Shown piece after piece: positions 45,114 to 53,119 of a DNA stretch of 64,000 nt; position 1 is the first letter of the stretch, and each line of letters opens with the position of its first letter. The notes under the pieces are model-generated. The model was not told where the DNA came from. It worked only from the letters and a program-made list of their open reading frames with translations, and searched no databases. Position numbers and translations under genes: made by a program. The DNA is from Brachybacterium faecium DSM 4810. Lineage in GTDB: Bacteria; Actinomycetota; Actinomycetes; Actinomycetales; Dermabacteraceae. The DNA is taken from assembly GCA_000023405.1 (NCBI GenBank), contig CP001643.1, forward strand, positions 3,534,001 to 3,598,000, read 5' to 3'.

Positions 45114-46847
45114 TCAGAAGGGTGGGTCGCCGGGGTCGGGTGGTGGCTGTCCGGGTGGGATGATGCGGCGGGTGTAGCGGTGGGGGTGGGCGCGGGCGAG
45201 GGCGTCCTGGCGCTGTTGGGCGGCGCGTTCGGCGCGGGGCCGGGCTTTCTGTTCGGCGTGCTGGCGCTGGGCTTCGGCGTGGAGGTGTTGGTGGAGCTGC
45301 CAGGCCCGGTCGAGGGCCTGGACGCTGCGTGCGGTGAGCAGGTCGGTGTGTTCTCTGCTGCGGGTGCGGATCTCCTGATCGAGGGTCCAGGTCGTCACCA
45401 GCGGCCCGGTGCTGGTGTGGCCCGCGCGGACGGGATCTTCCGCCTGGTCGCGCTCGGGGTCGATCAGGCCCGCTGTTTTGGCCTGGTGGTGCTGCCAGCA
45501 CAGGCGGTGGAGGTTCCACAAACAGGTCTGCCCGCCCCGGGAGGGGTTCTGGTGGTCGTATTCGATGATGTGGTCGTCCTCGGCGGCGAGGACGGTGGGG
45601 CGGGTGCAGCCCGGCACCGCGCAGACGGGGTGGCGCAGCCGCAGCTGGAGCCGCATCTGGGCGGTGGGGTGGTAGGTCTGGGCCGTGACGGGCAGGTGCG
45701 CGCCGGTCAGCGGGTCGGTGAGGATCCGCTGCCAGGTCGGCTCCCCGGCGGCCAGGGCCCGGGCCAGCTCCGCCGGCAGGGGCGTCATCCCCTCGAGCAT
45801 CGCCGGGGCGTCATCGAGGTGGAGCAGGGTGGTGGCGGGGACGGTGACGAGGATCTTGTAGGGGCTGCGGGTCTCCTGGACCGGGTCGATGTCCAGGACC
45901 GAGTGGGTCAGGATCGCGTAGCGCAGGGTCCGCAGCGACAGGGGCCGGCCCCGCTGGGCGAGGTCCTGGTCGATATCGAACGGGACCGGGCCCTCCGCCC
46001 CGTCCTCGAGCGCGGCCCGCTGGGCACGCTGCACGGTGCGGGCCTGGACGTCCAGCCGGTGCGCCAGCCCCTGGATCTCCGGAATCGGTCCCGTCACCAG
46101 CAGCGACGCCGTCCCGGAGGCGGTATCCACATCCACGATCTCCACATCCCGCGCCTGTGACGGCGGACGGGTCAACGCCCCCGCCGTCGCCAGCTCCACC
46201 GCCAACCGCACATGCTTCTCGAAGGTGCGCAGCGAGATCGAGGGCAGTTCGAGGGTCGCCATGTGCGCGTCGACCTGCCGTGCGTGCTCCTCGCTGAGGC
46301 GGCGCGTGTGCCGCAGGAGGTAGTGGTGCATCCCCTCGGTGAGATCACCCCGGCGCAGATACTCGAAGGTCAGCGGCATCCAGGTCACCGCGAGATGTGC
46401 GTCGCGGACCTGGCTGCGGGCCTGGGGGTAGGTGCAGCGCAGGCCGGCGGCGATCTTCAGCGCTGTCACGTCAGCCTCGTCCATCAGGCCGCGCACTTCA
46501 GGGTCCTCGACGAAGAAGGTGGACAGCTGCCGCAGATGATGGGCATACAGGCGCGTGCGGGTCTTCATCGTGCGGTGCAGGGCCAGCACGCGGGTGGCCT
46601 CGATGCTTCCGGGCTCGACCTCCTCGAGGAGGTACTCCTCCGACAGCGCGCGCCGGGCCTTCACCGCCCACCGCGGCAGCTCGGGAGTGGCCAGCACGGT
46701 CGGCGCCTCGGGCTGCCCGGCCGCGGCCGGGGTGGTGGGCGGCGACAGCGCGGCATCGCGTCCGGGCCGGGGGCATAGGGCCCCGTCGGCCGCCGGGTCG
46801 GCGGGACCCCGCCGAGCAGAACCGGTCTCCTGGAATTCTTCGCCCAT
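45114..46847 (-). CDS. DUF222 / HNH endonuclease protein (13E12 repeat family)
   Basis: 577 aa. Residues 90-390 are the helical DUF222 domain (RTRLYAHHLRQLSTFFVEDPEVRG; GRPLSLRTLRYAIL). The HNH domain follows: CAVPGCTRPTVLAAEDDHIIEYDHQNPSRGGQTCLWNLHRLCWQHHQAKT read in pieces shows two Cys-x4-Cys-type knuckles, the DHI and N-x8-H metal site. A Pro/Gln/Arg-rich tail ends the protein. The family occurs in many copies in actinobacterial genomes and was first seen as the REP13E12 repeats of mycobacteria; activity is unproven. Start at 46847 after GAAGGGGGTGG; 46886 is an alternative. Confidence 0.9.
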   Translation of the reverse strand: MGEEFQETGSARRGPADPAADGALCPRPGRDAALSPPTTPAAAGQPEAPTVLATPELPRWAVKARRALSEEYLLEEVEPGSIEATRVLALHRTMKTRTRLYAHHLRQLSTFFVEDPEVRGLMDEADVTALKIAAGLRCTYPQARSQVRDAHLAVTWMPLTFEYLRRGDLTEGMHHYLLRHTRRLSEEHARQVDAHMATLELPSISLRTFEKHVRLAVELATAGALTRPPSQARDVEIVDVDTASGTASLLVTGPIPEIQGLAHRLDVQARTVQRAQRAALEDGAEGPVPFDIDQDLAQRGRPLSLRTLRYAILTHSVLDIDPVQETRSPYKILVTVPATTLLHLDDAPAMLEGMTPLPAELARALAAGEPTWQRILTDPLTGAHLPVTAQTYHPTAQMRLQLRLRHPVCAVPGCTRPTVLAAEDDHIIEYDHQNPSRGGQTCLWNLHRLCWQHHQAKTAGLIDPERDQAEDPVRAGHTSTGPLVTTWTLDQEIRTRSREHTDLLTARSVQALDRAWQLHQHLHAEAQRQHAEQKARPRAERAAQQRQDALARAHPHRYTRRIIPPGQPPPDPGDPPF

Positions 46848-46943
46848 CGATGCCACCCCCTTCGCTGTCCGCACCATTCGCCGCATGGCGTGCGAGATAT
46901 GCCTCGATCGTATTCCTCATCTTCCCGCGACGGAAAGCCCCCA

Positions 46944-47004
46944 CACACAATGGGGATGATTGTGTGGATAACCCACCACTGGGGAGGAAACGCGGTGTGG
47001 ACAA
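46944..47004 (-). promoter_or_regulatory. Two DnaA-box-like sites and a hairpin upstream of the DUF222/HNH gene
   Basis: On the minus strand TTATCCACA (46963-46971) and TTGTCCACA (46996-47004) match the DnaA-box consensus exactly. The first overlaps CACACAAT-N7-ATTGTGTG (46944-46966). The surrounding gap 46848-47320 has no other gene that I can support; its sequence is less GC-rich than the flanks. Confidence 0.5.
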
Positions 47005-47308
47005 CCCCCAGGTGTGGAGGAACGGTGGCGCGTGCACGTGCGTGACCAGCGGCGGAGCCGCTCATGGGGCGGGTCGACGCACGGGAGGCCGGCTTGCGGA
47101 GAGAACGCTGTCGCACCGCTGGTCAGGAGCACGAATTCTGGATGACATACCCTCACGACGGCATTGCCAGATTCGCTCTCACGCGCATTTGTCAAGCGCG
47201 CGGGAGAAGATGTGCATGAGCCCGTGCTGGGGAGGAACGATGGACCGCTCTCGGCATCTCGGACGCGGCGCGCCCGGCCCCCGGCCACCCGGTGCCCGCG
47301 CGAGCGCG

Positions 47309-47314
47309 TAAGGT
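47309..47314 (+). promoter_or_regulatory. -10 box TAAGGT, leaderless promoter
   Basis: Ends 6 nt before the ATG of the NYN gene; no Shine-Dalgarno is present. Confidence 0.5.
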
Positions 47315-47320
47315 CGACCC

Positions 47321-47869
47321 ATGACGGAACGCACCACGTATCTCCTGGTGGACGGCGAGAACATCGACGCCACGCTCGGGGTCTCGGTCCTCGGCCGACG
47401 CCCGCACCCCGAGGAGCGCCCTCGCTGGAACAAGCTCCTCCACCACGCGGAGACCTCGTGGCAGCAGCCCGTGACCGCGCTGTTCTTCCTCGCGGTCGAG
47501 GACAGCCTGCCGTCGGCCTTCGTGCAGGCGCTGCTCGCGATGGGCTACAAGGCCGTCCCGCTGCGCGGCGAGGGCAAGATCGTGGACATCGCGATCCAGC
47601 GCACCGCGGAGGCGCTCCAGTCGCGGGAGGCCGACGTGATGCTGGTCAGCCACGACAAGGACTTCGTCCCGCAGATGGAGGACCTCGCCGGGACGGTGGA
47701 CCGCCGCACCGCGATCATCGGCTTCCGCGAGTTCATGGCCGCGGATCTGCAGGAGATCCCGGGCATCGAGTTCCACGACCTCGAGTACGACGTCGCCGCG
47801 TTCACCAGCCGCCTGCCGCGCGTGCGGATCATCGACATCGACGAGTTCGATCCGCTCGAGTTCATCTGA
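47321..47869 (+). CDS. NYN-domain protein (LabA/DUF88 family)
   Basis: 182 aa PIN-like fold. YLLVDGENIDATLG supplies the first Asp, EADVMLVSHDKDFVPQM the second acidic cluster and the Ser-His-Asp-x-Asp NYN signature; a third acidic strand lies in YEYDVAAFTS. Proteins of this type are predicted RNA nucleases. Stand-alone; convergent with the lipase gene 18 bp downstream. Confidence 0.9.
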   Translation: MTERTTYLLVDGENIDATLGVSVLGRRPHPEERPRWNKLLHHAETSWQQPVTALFFLAVEDSLPSAFVQALLAMGYKAVPLRGEGKIVDIAIQRTAEALQSREADVMLVSHDKDFVPQMEDLAGTVDRRTAIIGFREFMAADLQEIPGIEFHDLEYDVAAFTSRLPRVRIIDIDEFDPLEFI

Positions 47870-47887
47870 GCCGCGTGCGGGGCGCTG

Positions 47888-48712
47888 TCACCCGCGCACG
47901 CTGAGCACGCCCTGGACGAAGCCGATCACGTCCGCGATCACCTCGTCGCGGTGGGTCTCGTGGAAGATCTCGTGCTGGGCGCCGGGATAGGTCTTCGTGA
48001 AGGTCCGGGGCCCGCGCAGCTCGAGCAGGCCCATCCAGCTGGCCGGGAGCGGGACCAGGCGGTCGTCCTCCCCGTGCAGGTACAGCAGCGGGTGCTCCCC
48101 GATGCTCCCGTCGGCCGAGATCGTGCGCATGGCCTCCTGCATCGCTTCGAGCGTGGGCCGAGCGAAGTCGCCGTGCCAGACGAGCGGATCCGCCGCGTAG
48201 GCCTCGCCCACGGCGGGGTCGCGCGAAAGGGTGCCGGGGTCGATGGGGGTGGACGGGATCTCGTCGAGGGCGAGCAGCGAGTCGACCGTGACCCAGGAGC
48301 CGAGCACGGGGCCCGAGAGCACCGTGGCGAGCAGGCGGTCCGCATGCCGCTGCGTGTACCGGGCGGCGATCATGCCGCCCATGGAGTGGCCGATGAGCAC
48401 GATCGCCAGGCCGGGGTGCTGCCCGGCGGCGTGCTGCACGACGAGGTCGAGATCCTCCACCACCGGCTCGTAGTCGCCGATCAGCACGCGCTCACCGTCG
48501 CTGCGCCCGTGGCCGAGATGATCGGCGGCGTACACCGCGGCGCCGGCCTCGTTGAGGCGCTCGGCGACCCACTGGTAGCGACCCACGTGCTCTCCGTAGC
48601 CGTGGGAGATCACGGCGACCCAGTGCGGGTCGGGAACGGGCCAGGAGCGGCCGACGAGTGCGCCGGCGTGGCCGGTGAGGGTGAAGTCCGTGGGGTCCGC
48701 GTCGCTGCTCAT
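47888..48712 (-). CDS. Alpha/beta-hydrolase, monoacylglycerol-lipase type
   Basis: 274 aa. Oxyanion VISHGYGEHVGRY, nucleophile Ser in LIGHSMGGMIAAR (about residue 111), Asp in LYLHGEDDRLVP and His in GAQHEIFHE complete the triad of the serine-aminopeptidase-S33/monoacylglycerol-lipase family. No signal peptide. Start taken at 48712; a longer in-frame reading from 48916 would run through tRNA-Leu and is not real. Confidence 0.92.
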   Translation of the reverse strand: MSSDADPTDFTLTGHAGALVGRSWPVPDPHWVAVISHGYGEHVGRYQWVAERLNEAGAAVYAADHLGHGRSDGERVLIGDYEPVVEDLDLVVQHAAGQHPGLAIVLIGHSMGGMIAARYTQRHADRLLATVLSGPVLGSWVTVDSLLALDEIPSTPIDPGTLSRDPAVGEAYAADPLVWHGDFARPTLEAMQEAMRTISADGSIGEHPLLYLHGEDDRLVPLPASWMGLLELRGPRTFTKTYPGAQHEIFHETHRDEVIADVIGFVQGVLSVRG

Positions 48713-48796
48713 GGGTCCATCATGCCCGGTGAGGTCCGGCCCGCCGCTCCCCGCACGGCGCGCCGCCGCTCGCCCTGCCCCGCCCCGGAATGCGGA

Positions 48797-48828
48797 GAAC
48801 CCCGGCTCACCTGGGTGATCCGGGGTTC
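48797..48828 (-). terminator. Terminator hairpin after tRNA-Leu
   Basis: GAACCCCGG / CCGGGGTTC outer arms and TCACC / GGTGA inner arms give a 14-bp stem ten bases after the tRNA on its strand. Confidence 0.7.
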
Positions 48829-48838
48829 TTCCTCGCGG

Positions 48839-48922
48839 TGCGCAAGGGGGGACTTGAACCCCCACGCCGTCGCCGGCACACGGACCTGAACCGTGCGCGT
48901 CTACCAATTCCGCCACTTGCGC
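48839..48922 (-). tRNA. tRNA-Leu (anticodon CAG)
   Basis: 84 nt class II tRNA. Acceptor GCGCAAG pairs with CTTGCGC; D-loop GGAATTGGTAGAC; anticodon stem CACGG with loop TTCAGGT (anticodon CAG); long variable arm GCCGGCGACGGC; T arm GGGGG-TTCAAGT-CCCCC. CCA is not fully encoded (ACCG follows), so it is added by the product of pcnA. Confidence 0.95.
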
Positions 48923-49053
48923 GAATCTTCGGCACCGGGTTGTGAAGCTCCAAGGCCGAAGGTCCCCCTAGGTTACCCCCGGAGAACCTTCATCCCAAAC
49001 GCATCGTGCGCACAGTAACGAAGACCACGTCCACGGCCGTCGCGGCGCCGTGC

Positions 49054-50484
49054 TCAGCGCATGCTCTCGGCCTCGTCGAAGGCCTCGTCGATATGGGCGG
49101 GGTCGATCCTGCCGCGCAGCACGGTGAAGTACAGGACGGTGGCCAGCACCACGGCGGGCCCGCCCACCAGGGCCGCGATCTGCATGCTCGAGCTCACGGT
49201 CACCGTCGCGAACACGGCCAGCAGCCCGAACAGTCCCACGGCGGCGGTCACGGAGCCTCCGGGCATGCGGAACGTGGCACCGGTGATGCCGCGCCGGCGG
49301 TAGGCCACGTAGGTGACGAGGATCAGCGCCCACACCATGAGCACCGCGAACACGACCAGGCTCATCATGTAGTTGAAGACCCCGCCCACGCCGCTGAAGG
49401 CGAGGACCGCCGCACCGATGAGCCCCACGGAGCTGGCGACGATCCCGACCATCGGCACCTTCCGTGCGGTGGTGGCGGCCGCGATCCGCGGGGCGAGCCC
49501 GTCGCTCGCGAGCGAGTGGAGGATGCGGCTGCCGGCGTAGAGGTTCGCGTTCGCGGCCGACAGCGCCGCGACGAGCACCAGCAGGTTGGTGACATGGGCG
49601 GCGCCGGGGATCCCCACCCGGTCGAAGACCATGACGAACGGCGAGGTGGCGACGTCCTCGCGGGCGCCGGCGGCCTGCTGCCACGGCACCAGGCACAGCA
49701 CGATCCCGATCGCGGCGACGTAGAAGAAGGCCAGGCGCACGATCGTGGTGCGCGCGGCGGTGCGGATCGAGCGGGCAGGGTCCTTCGCCTCCGCGGCGGT
49801 GATCGACAGCAGCTCGATGCCGCCGAAGGAGAACATCACCACCGACAGCGCGAGCCACACCGCGCCCCAGCCCATCGGGGCGAAGCCCCCGTCGGCCGTG
49901 AGCTCGACGATCCCGGCGGCGGGCTGCGAGGGCAGGCCGACGAACACCAGCACGGCGCCGACGAGGATGAACACGAACACCGCGATCACCTTGATCGAGG
50001 AGAGGAAGAACTCGATCACCCCGAAGGAGCCGACGCTCGAGAGGTTGATCGCGATGATCACCGCGGCGAAGATCAGGATCCCCGCCCAGATCGGGATGGC
50101 GGGCACCCAGTACGCGAGGTACGCGGCGCAGGCGACGAGCTCGGCGCCGGTCACGCACACGGTGACGATCCAGTACAGCCACCGCGACAGGTAGCCCCAG
50201 AACGGGGAGAGGTAGCGGGCGGCGAGGGTGCCGAAACCGCCGCGCACCGGATGGCGCGAGGCCATCTCGCCCATCGCCAGCGCGATGGTCGCGGCGATCA
50301 GGGAGCCGATCGCGAAGGAGAGGATGACGGCGGGGCCGGCGATGCCGATCGCCTCGCCGGAGCCCAGGAAGAGGCCGGTCCCCAGCGCGGACCCCATGGC
50401 GATCATCGCCATCTGGCCGTGGCCGAGGGAGCGGGCGAGATGCCGGTCCTGGTGGTGGTCGGTGTCGGTGGTCGAGGTGGTCAC
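49054..50484 (-). CDS. APC-superfamily amino acid permease
   Basis: 476 aa from a GTG start. Twelve helices with the opening HLARSLGHGQMAMIAMGSALGTGLF and MFSFGGIELLSITAAEAKDP of the AAT (GabP/CycA/ProY) family; a 50-residue acidic tail follows helix 12. -10 TACGCT on the minus strand (50491-50496) ends 6 nt before the start, so it is probably leaderless. Amino acid not predictable. Confidence 0.9.
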   Translation of the reverse strand: MTTSTTDTDHHQDRHLARSLGHGQMAMIAMGSALGTGLFLGSGEAIGIAGPAVILSFAIGSLIAATIALAMGEMASRHPVRGGFGTLAARYLSPFWGYLSRWLYWIVTVCVTGAELVACAAYLAYWVPAIPIWAGILIFAAVIIAINLSSVGSFGVIEFFLSSIKVIAVFVFILVGAVLVFVGLPSQPAAGIVELTADGGFAPMGWGAVWLALSVVMFSFGGIELLSITAAEAKDPARSIRTAARTTIVRLAFFYVAAIGIVLCLVPWQQAAGAREDVATSPFVMVFDRVGIPGAAHVTNLLVLVAALSAANANLYAGSRILHSLASDGLAPRIAAATTARKVPMVGIVASSVGLIGAAVLAFSGVGGVFNYMMSLVVFAVLMVWALILVTYVAYRRRGITGATFRMPGGSVTAAVGLFGLLAVFATVTVSSSMQIAALVGGPAVVLATVLYFTVLRGRIDPAHIDEAFDEAESMR

Positions 50485-50528
50485 CGTATGAGCGTAGTCA
50501 TCACCGGGGCGGAATGCCGCCAGGACTC

Positions 50529-50810
50529 TCAGGCGCCCTCGCGCAGGCGGTCGATCGCGTCCTTGGCCTCCTTGAGCCCGGCGCCGGTGTGCTCGCGGTA
50601 CGCCTTGATGGCCTCGATGACCTTCCCCTCGGCGACCAGGCGCCGGCACTCCTCAGGGGCCAGCGCCCCTGCCCCGCCCCGCAGCTCCTCGAGCTCGGCA
50701 CCGGTGACACCGGCCCTGTCGGCGAGGGCCTGCACCAGGCTCTCGAGGTGTCGGATCCTCGCGTGGAGGGTCTCGATCTGCTTCTGATGCCGTGCTGCGC
50801 GTCCGAACAT
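50529..50810 (-). CDS. Small protein with a ribosomal L7/L12 C-terminal-like domain
   Basis: 93 aa. Residues 1-35 form a likely coiled coil (KQIETLHARIRHLESLVQAL). Residues 50-93 (KVIEAIKAYREHTGAGLKEAKDAID) resemble the factor-binding face of L7/L12, which recruits GTPases and ribosome factors. Not the ribosomal protein itself, since the N-terminal dimerisation domain is missing. Leaderless: -10 TAGGGT (50818-50823) lies 7 nt before the ATG. Confidence 0.8.
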   Translation of the reverse strand: MFGRAARHQKQIETLHARIRHLESLVQALADRAGVTGAELEELRGGAGALAPEECRRLVAEGKVIEAIKAYREHTGAGLKEAKDAIDRLREGA

Positions 50811-50882
50811 GAGGGGGACCCTATCGGGACGCCGGCGGCCGGCACATCCGCCGGAGGTCGCCGGCGCGGCCTCGAGCGCAGA

Positions 50883-50938
50883 CGACTGCGACCCGCGGCA
50901 CGACTCCCGGAGGGGAGAGGTGCCGCGGGTCGCAGTCG
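50883..50938 (-). terminator. Strong terminator after rplI
   Basis: Perfect 18-bp arms CGACTGCGACCCGCGGCA (50883-50900) and their complement (50921-50938), loop with a further CTCCC/GGGAG stem. It lies 12 bp past the rplI stop; no U-tract. Confidence 0.75.
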
Positions 50939-50949
50939 AATGGGGCCGA

Positions 50950-51423
50950 TCAGGCCTTCGCGGGCGCGCCCTTGGCGGCGATGACCTGGATGACCAGGTT
51001 CGCGAAGATGTCGTCGTGCAGGCGCACGGTCGCCTTGTGCTCGCCGAGCGAGCGGATCGGCGTCACGAACTCGACGGTGCGGCGGTCGATGTCCTTGTCG
51101 AACATCTCCTTGACGGCCTCGGCGACCTCCTTGGAGGAGACCGCGCCGAAGAGGCGGCCGTTCTGACCGGCGCGCTCGGCGAGGACGAGGGGCTTCGACT
51201 CGAGCGAGGCCTTCAGCGCCTGCGCCTCCTCGATGCTGGCGATCGCACGCTTGCCGCGGGCCGCACGGATCTGGTCGAGCTGACGCTGACCGCCCTTGGT
51301 CCACGGGGTCGCGAGACCGCGGGGCATGAGGAAGTTGCGAGCGTAGCCGTCCTTGACGTCGACGACATCGCCGGCGGCGCCGAGGCCGGTGACCTCGTGG
51401 GTGAGGATGAGCTTGGTGGTCAT
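50950..51423 (-). CDS. rplI: 50S ribosomal protein L9
   Basis: 157 aa. N-terminal domain KLILTHEVTGLGAAGDVVDVKDGYARNFLMPRGLA is the L9 signature; long connecting helix and the C-terminal RNA-binding domain follow. Binds 23S rRNA near the L1 stalk. Last gene of the rpsF-ssb-rpsR-rplI operon, 18 bp after rpsR, and followed by the terminator. Confidence 0.97.
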   Translation of the reverse strand: MTTKLILTHEVTGLGAAGDVVDVKDGYARNFLMPRGLATPWTKGGQRQLDQIRAARGKRAIASIEEAQALKASLESKPLVLAERAGQNGRLFGAVSSKEVAEAVKEMFDKDIDRRTVEFVTPIRSLGEHKATVRLHDDIFANLVIQVIAAKGAPAKA

Positions 51424-51440
51424 GTGCTTCCCTTCCTCGC

Positions 51441-51677
51441 TCAGCGACCGGAGGTCGAGTACGGCAGGAGGGCGATCTCGCGGGCGTTCTTCACGGCCTT
51501 CGCGATCTTGCGCTGCTCCTGGACGGTGACGCCGGTGACCCGACGGGCACGGATCTTGCCGCGGTCGGAGATGAACTTGCGCAGCAGCGCGGCGTCCTTG
51601 TAGTCGACGGTCTCGAGACCGGCGGCCTTCAGCGGGTTCTGCTTCTTCTTCGGCTTGCGAAGAACAGGCTTGGCCAT
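51441..51677 (-). CDS. rpsR: 30S ribosomal protein S18 (zinc-free form)
   Basis: 78 aa. [20 protein letters not shown] then [23 protein letters not shown], the S18 core. The Cys-x-x-Cys pair that binds zinc in C+ paralogues is replaced by Gln-Asn-Pro-Leu, so this copy needs no zinc. S18 pairs with S6 on 16S rRNA and in the mRNA leader. ATG follows AAGGAG. Confidence 0.97.
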   Translation of the reverse strand: MAKPVLRKPKKKQNPLKAAGLETVDYKDAALLRKFISDRGKIRARRVTGVTVQEQRKIAKAVKNAREIALLPYSTSGR

Positions 51678-51761
51678 CGTGGTGCTCCTTCTTTCTGAGG
51701 GGAGCCCGGGCATGGACCCGGGATGGAGTGGATCAGTGGAATGCAGCGATCGCCGGAGCGA

Positions 51762-52298
51762 TCAGAAGGGAGGGTCGTCGTACCCGCCCTGGTTGCCGCC
51801 GCCGGCCCACGGGTCGGCAGCGGGGGCGCCCTGCGGGGCGCTGTTGTAGCCGCCCTGACCGCCCTGGCCGCCGAATCCACCCTGGCCGCCGCCCTGGGGG
51901 GCGCCGCCGAAACCGCCACGGCCTCCGCCGCCGCGCTGCACCTTGTTGGGCTTCGCGGTGGCGTACTTGAGGGAGGGACCGATCTCGTCGACGTCCAGCT
52001 CGATGCTGGTGCGGTTGTTGCCCTCACGGTCGGTGAAGGAGCGCTGCTTGAGACGGCCCTGCGCGACGACGCGGGTGCCCTTCTCGAGCGACTCGGCCAC
52101 GTTCTCCGCGGCGTCGCGCCAGATGGAGCAGCGCAGGAACAGCGCCTCGCCGTCCTTCCACTCGTTCGCCTGACGATCGAACATGCGGGGGGTCGACGCG
52201 ATGGTGAACGACGCGACCGCGATGCCGGACTGCGTGAAGCGCAGCTCGGGATCCGCGGTGAGGTTGCCGATCACCGTGATGACGGTGTCATTCGCCAT
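51762..52298 (-). CDS. ssb: Single-stranded DNA-binding protein
   Basis: 178 aa. OB-fold at residues 1-110 ([48 protein letters not shown]), a Gly/Gln-rich linker (120-165) and the acidic tip DDPPF that contacts partner proteins. Binds ssDNA in replication and repair. Between rpsF and rpsR as in most Actinobacteria. Confidence 0.97.
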   Translation of the reverse strand: MANDTVITVIGNLTADPELRFTQSGIAVASFTIASTPRMFDRQANEWKDGEALFLRCSIWRDAAENVAESLEKGTRVVAQGRLKQRSFTDREGNNRTSIELDVDEIGPSLKYATAKPNKVQRGGGGRGGFGGAPQGGGQGGFGGQGGQGGYNSAPQGAPAADPWAGGGNQGGYDDPPF

Positions 52299-52354
52299 GG
52301 GTGCTCCTCTGCTCCGGGGTGGGGTGGGGTGGTGCGGGGGTCAGCGGCCGCGGG

Positions 52355-52645
52355 TCACTTGTCGTCGAGACGCATGACCTTCGTGCGCATGACGGACTCG
52401 TTCAGGCCGAGCTGACGATCCAGCTCCTGCGCGGTCGACGCCTTCGCCGTGAAGGACAGGACGATGTAGATGCCCTCGGTCTTCTTGTCGATCTCGTAGG
52501 CGAACTTCCGCTTGCCCCAGACGTCGACGTTGTCGATGGTGCCGCCCTCGGTCGGGATGACCTGGACGAGCTTCTCGAAAGTTCCGGTGACGGTCCGCTC
52601 ATCGACGGACGGGTCGAGGATCACGACCATTTCGTACTTGCGCAT
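52355..52645 (-). CDS. rpsF: 30S ribosomal protein S6
   Basis: 96 aa. [19 protein letters not shown] and [18 protein letters not shown] are diagnostic. First gene of the operon. Start at 52645 after AGGAGG; the leader can fold to sequester this site (see 52659-52701). Confidence 0.97.
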   Translation of the reverse strand: MRKYEMVVILDPSVDERTVTGTFEKLVQVIPTEGGTIDNVDVWGKRKFAYEIDKKTEGIYIVLSFTAKASTAQELDRQLGLNESVMRTKVMRLDDK

Positions 52646-52658
52646 GTTCTGGTACCCA

Positions 52659-52701
52659 CCTCCTGTGGTCTCTGCGGCCACGGTCTCTCCGTGGCAGGAG
52701 G
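52659..52701 (-). ncRNA. rpsF mRNA leader, probable S6:S18 autoregulatory element
   Basis: In RNA order: CCTCCTG, hairpin CCACGG-agaga-CCGTGG, an internal stretch beginning CCG, then CAGGAGG, which is the Shine-Dalgarno of rpsF. The first and last segments pair perfectly over 7 bp, so the ribosome site can be hidden in a stem with a CCG-containing bulge, the known form of the S6:S18 binding motif. -10 TAGGCT for this transcript is at 52751-52756. Confidence 0.6.
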
Positions 52702-52835
52702 GTTCATGCCACCCGCACGGGCATCGGCGATGCACGTCACGGACCGGCTCAGCCTACCGGGGCGCCGGGGCGGGGGCCAGAGGGCCGAGGGCGGGTGCGC
52801 GGCGCATCACAGGTGCGGGCCGCGCGGGCGGCGCC

Positions 52836-53039
52836 TCAGCCCTTCGACGACCGGCCCATCGCCCGTCGGACCCGGGCGTACCAGCCGCCGGTGCTGCGCG
52901 CGGTGCCGAGACCGCCGCCGCCGACCGCGCCGGCGGTGCGGCCCTGGAGCCGGGTGCCGCAGCGGTCGCAGAGCTTGCGGCCGGTGATGGAGGTGTACAC
53001 CTTGCCGCGGATCTTCCTGCTGCACTGTTCGCATCGCAT
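52836..53039 (-). CDS. Small zinc-ribbon protein
   Basis: 67 aa. MRCEQCSRKIRG and KLCDRCGTRL give two Cys-x-x-Cys knuckles (residues 3-6 and about 24-27), then a Gly-rich and basic tail. Probably binds zinc; role unknown. Divergent from the APC permease, with the GACCGATCGGTC palindrome in the 80-bp gap. Confidence 0.65.
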   Translation of the reverse strand: MRCEQCSRKIRGKVYTSITGRKLCDRCGTRLQGRTAGAVGGGGLGTARSTGGWYARVRRAMGRSSKG

Positions 53040-53072
53040 GTCTCGATGGTGCCATCCGGGCCGACGACGCAC

Positions 53073-53084
53073 GACCGATCGGTC
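53073..53084. promoter_or_regulatory. GACCGATCGGTC palindrome, candidate operator (site 2 of 3)
   Basis: Perfect palindrome followed by C, 24 bp upstream of the -10 TAGTGT (53108-53113) of the permease, so it abuts the -35 region. It is also 34 bp before the zinc-ribbon gene on the other strand. Confidence 0.55.
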
Positions 53085-53119
53085 CGATCCGCGCCCCGCC
53101 GCACCTCTAGTGTGGGCCG

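Noticed and set aside
46944-47004. Replication origin at the DnaA-box-like sites
   Set aside because: Only two boxes, no dnaA/dnaN flanks and no AT-rich unwinding stretch; they belong to the DUF222/HNH locus.
47176-47195. CTCTCACGCGCATTTGTCAAG as a second copy of the repeat near 45072
   Set aside because: Only a partial match with an inserted base; too weak to call an element end.
48713-48916. N-terminal extension of the lipase gene beginning MAELVDAHGSGP
   Set aside because: It is the translation of tRNA-Leu and its terminator; the real start is 48712.
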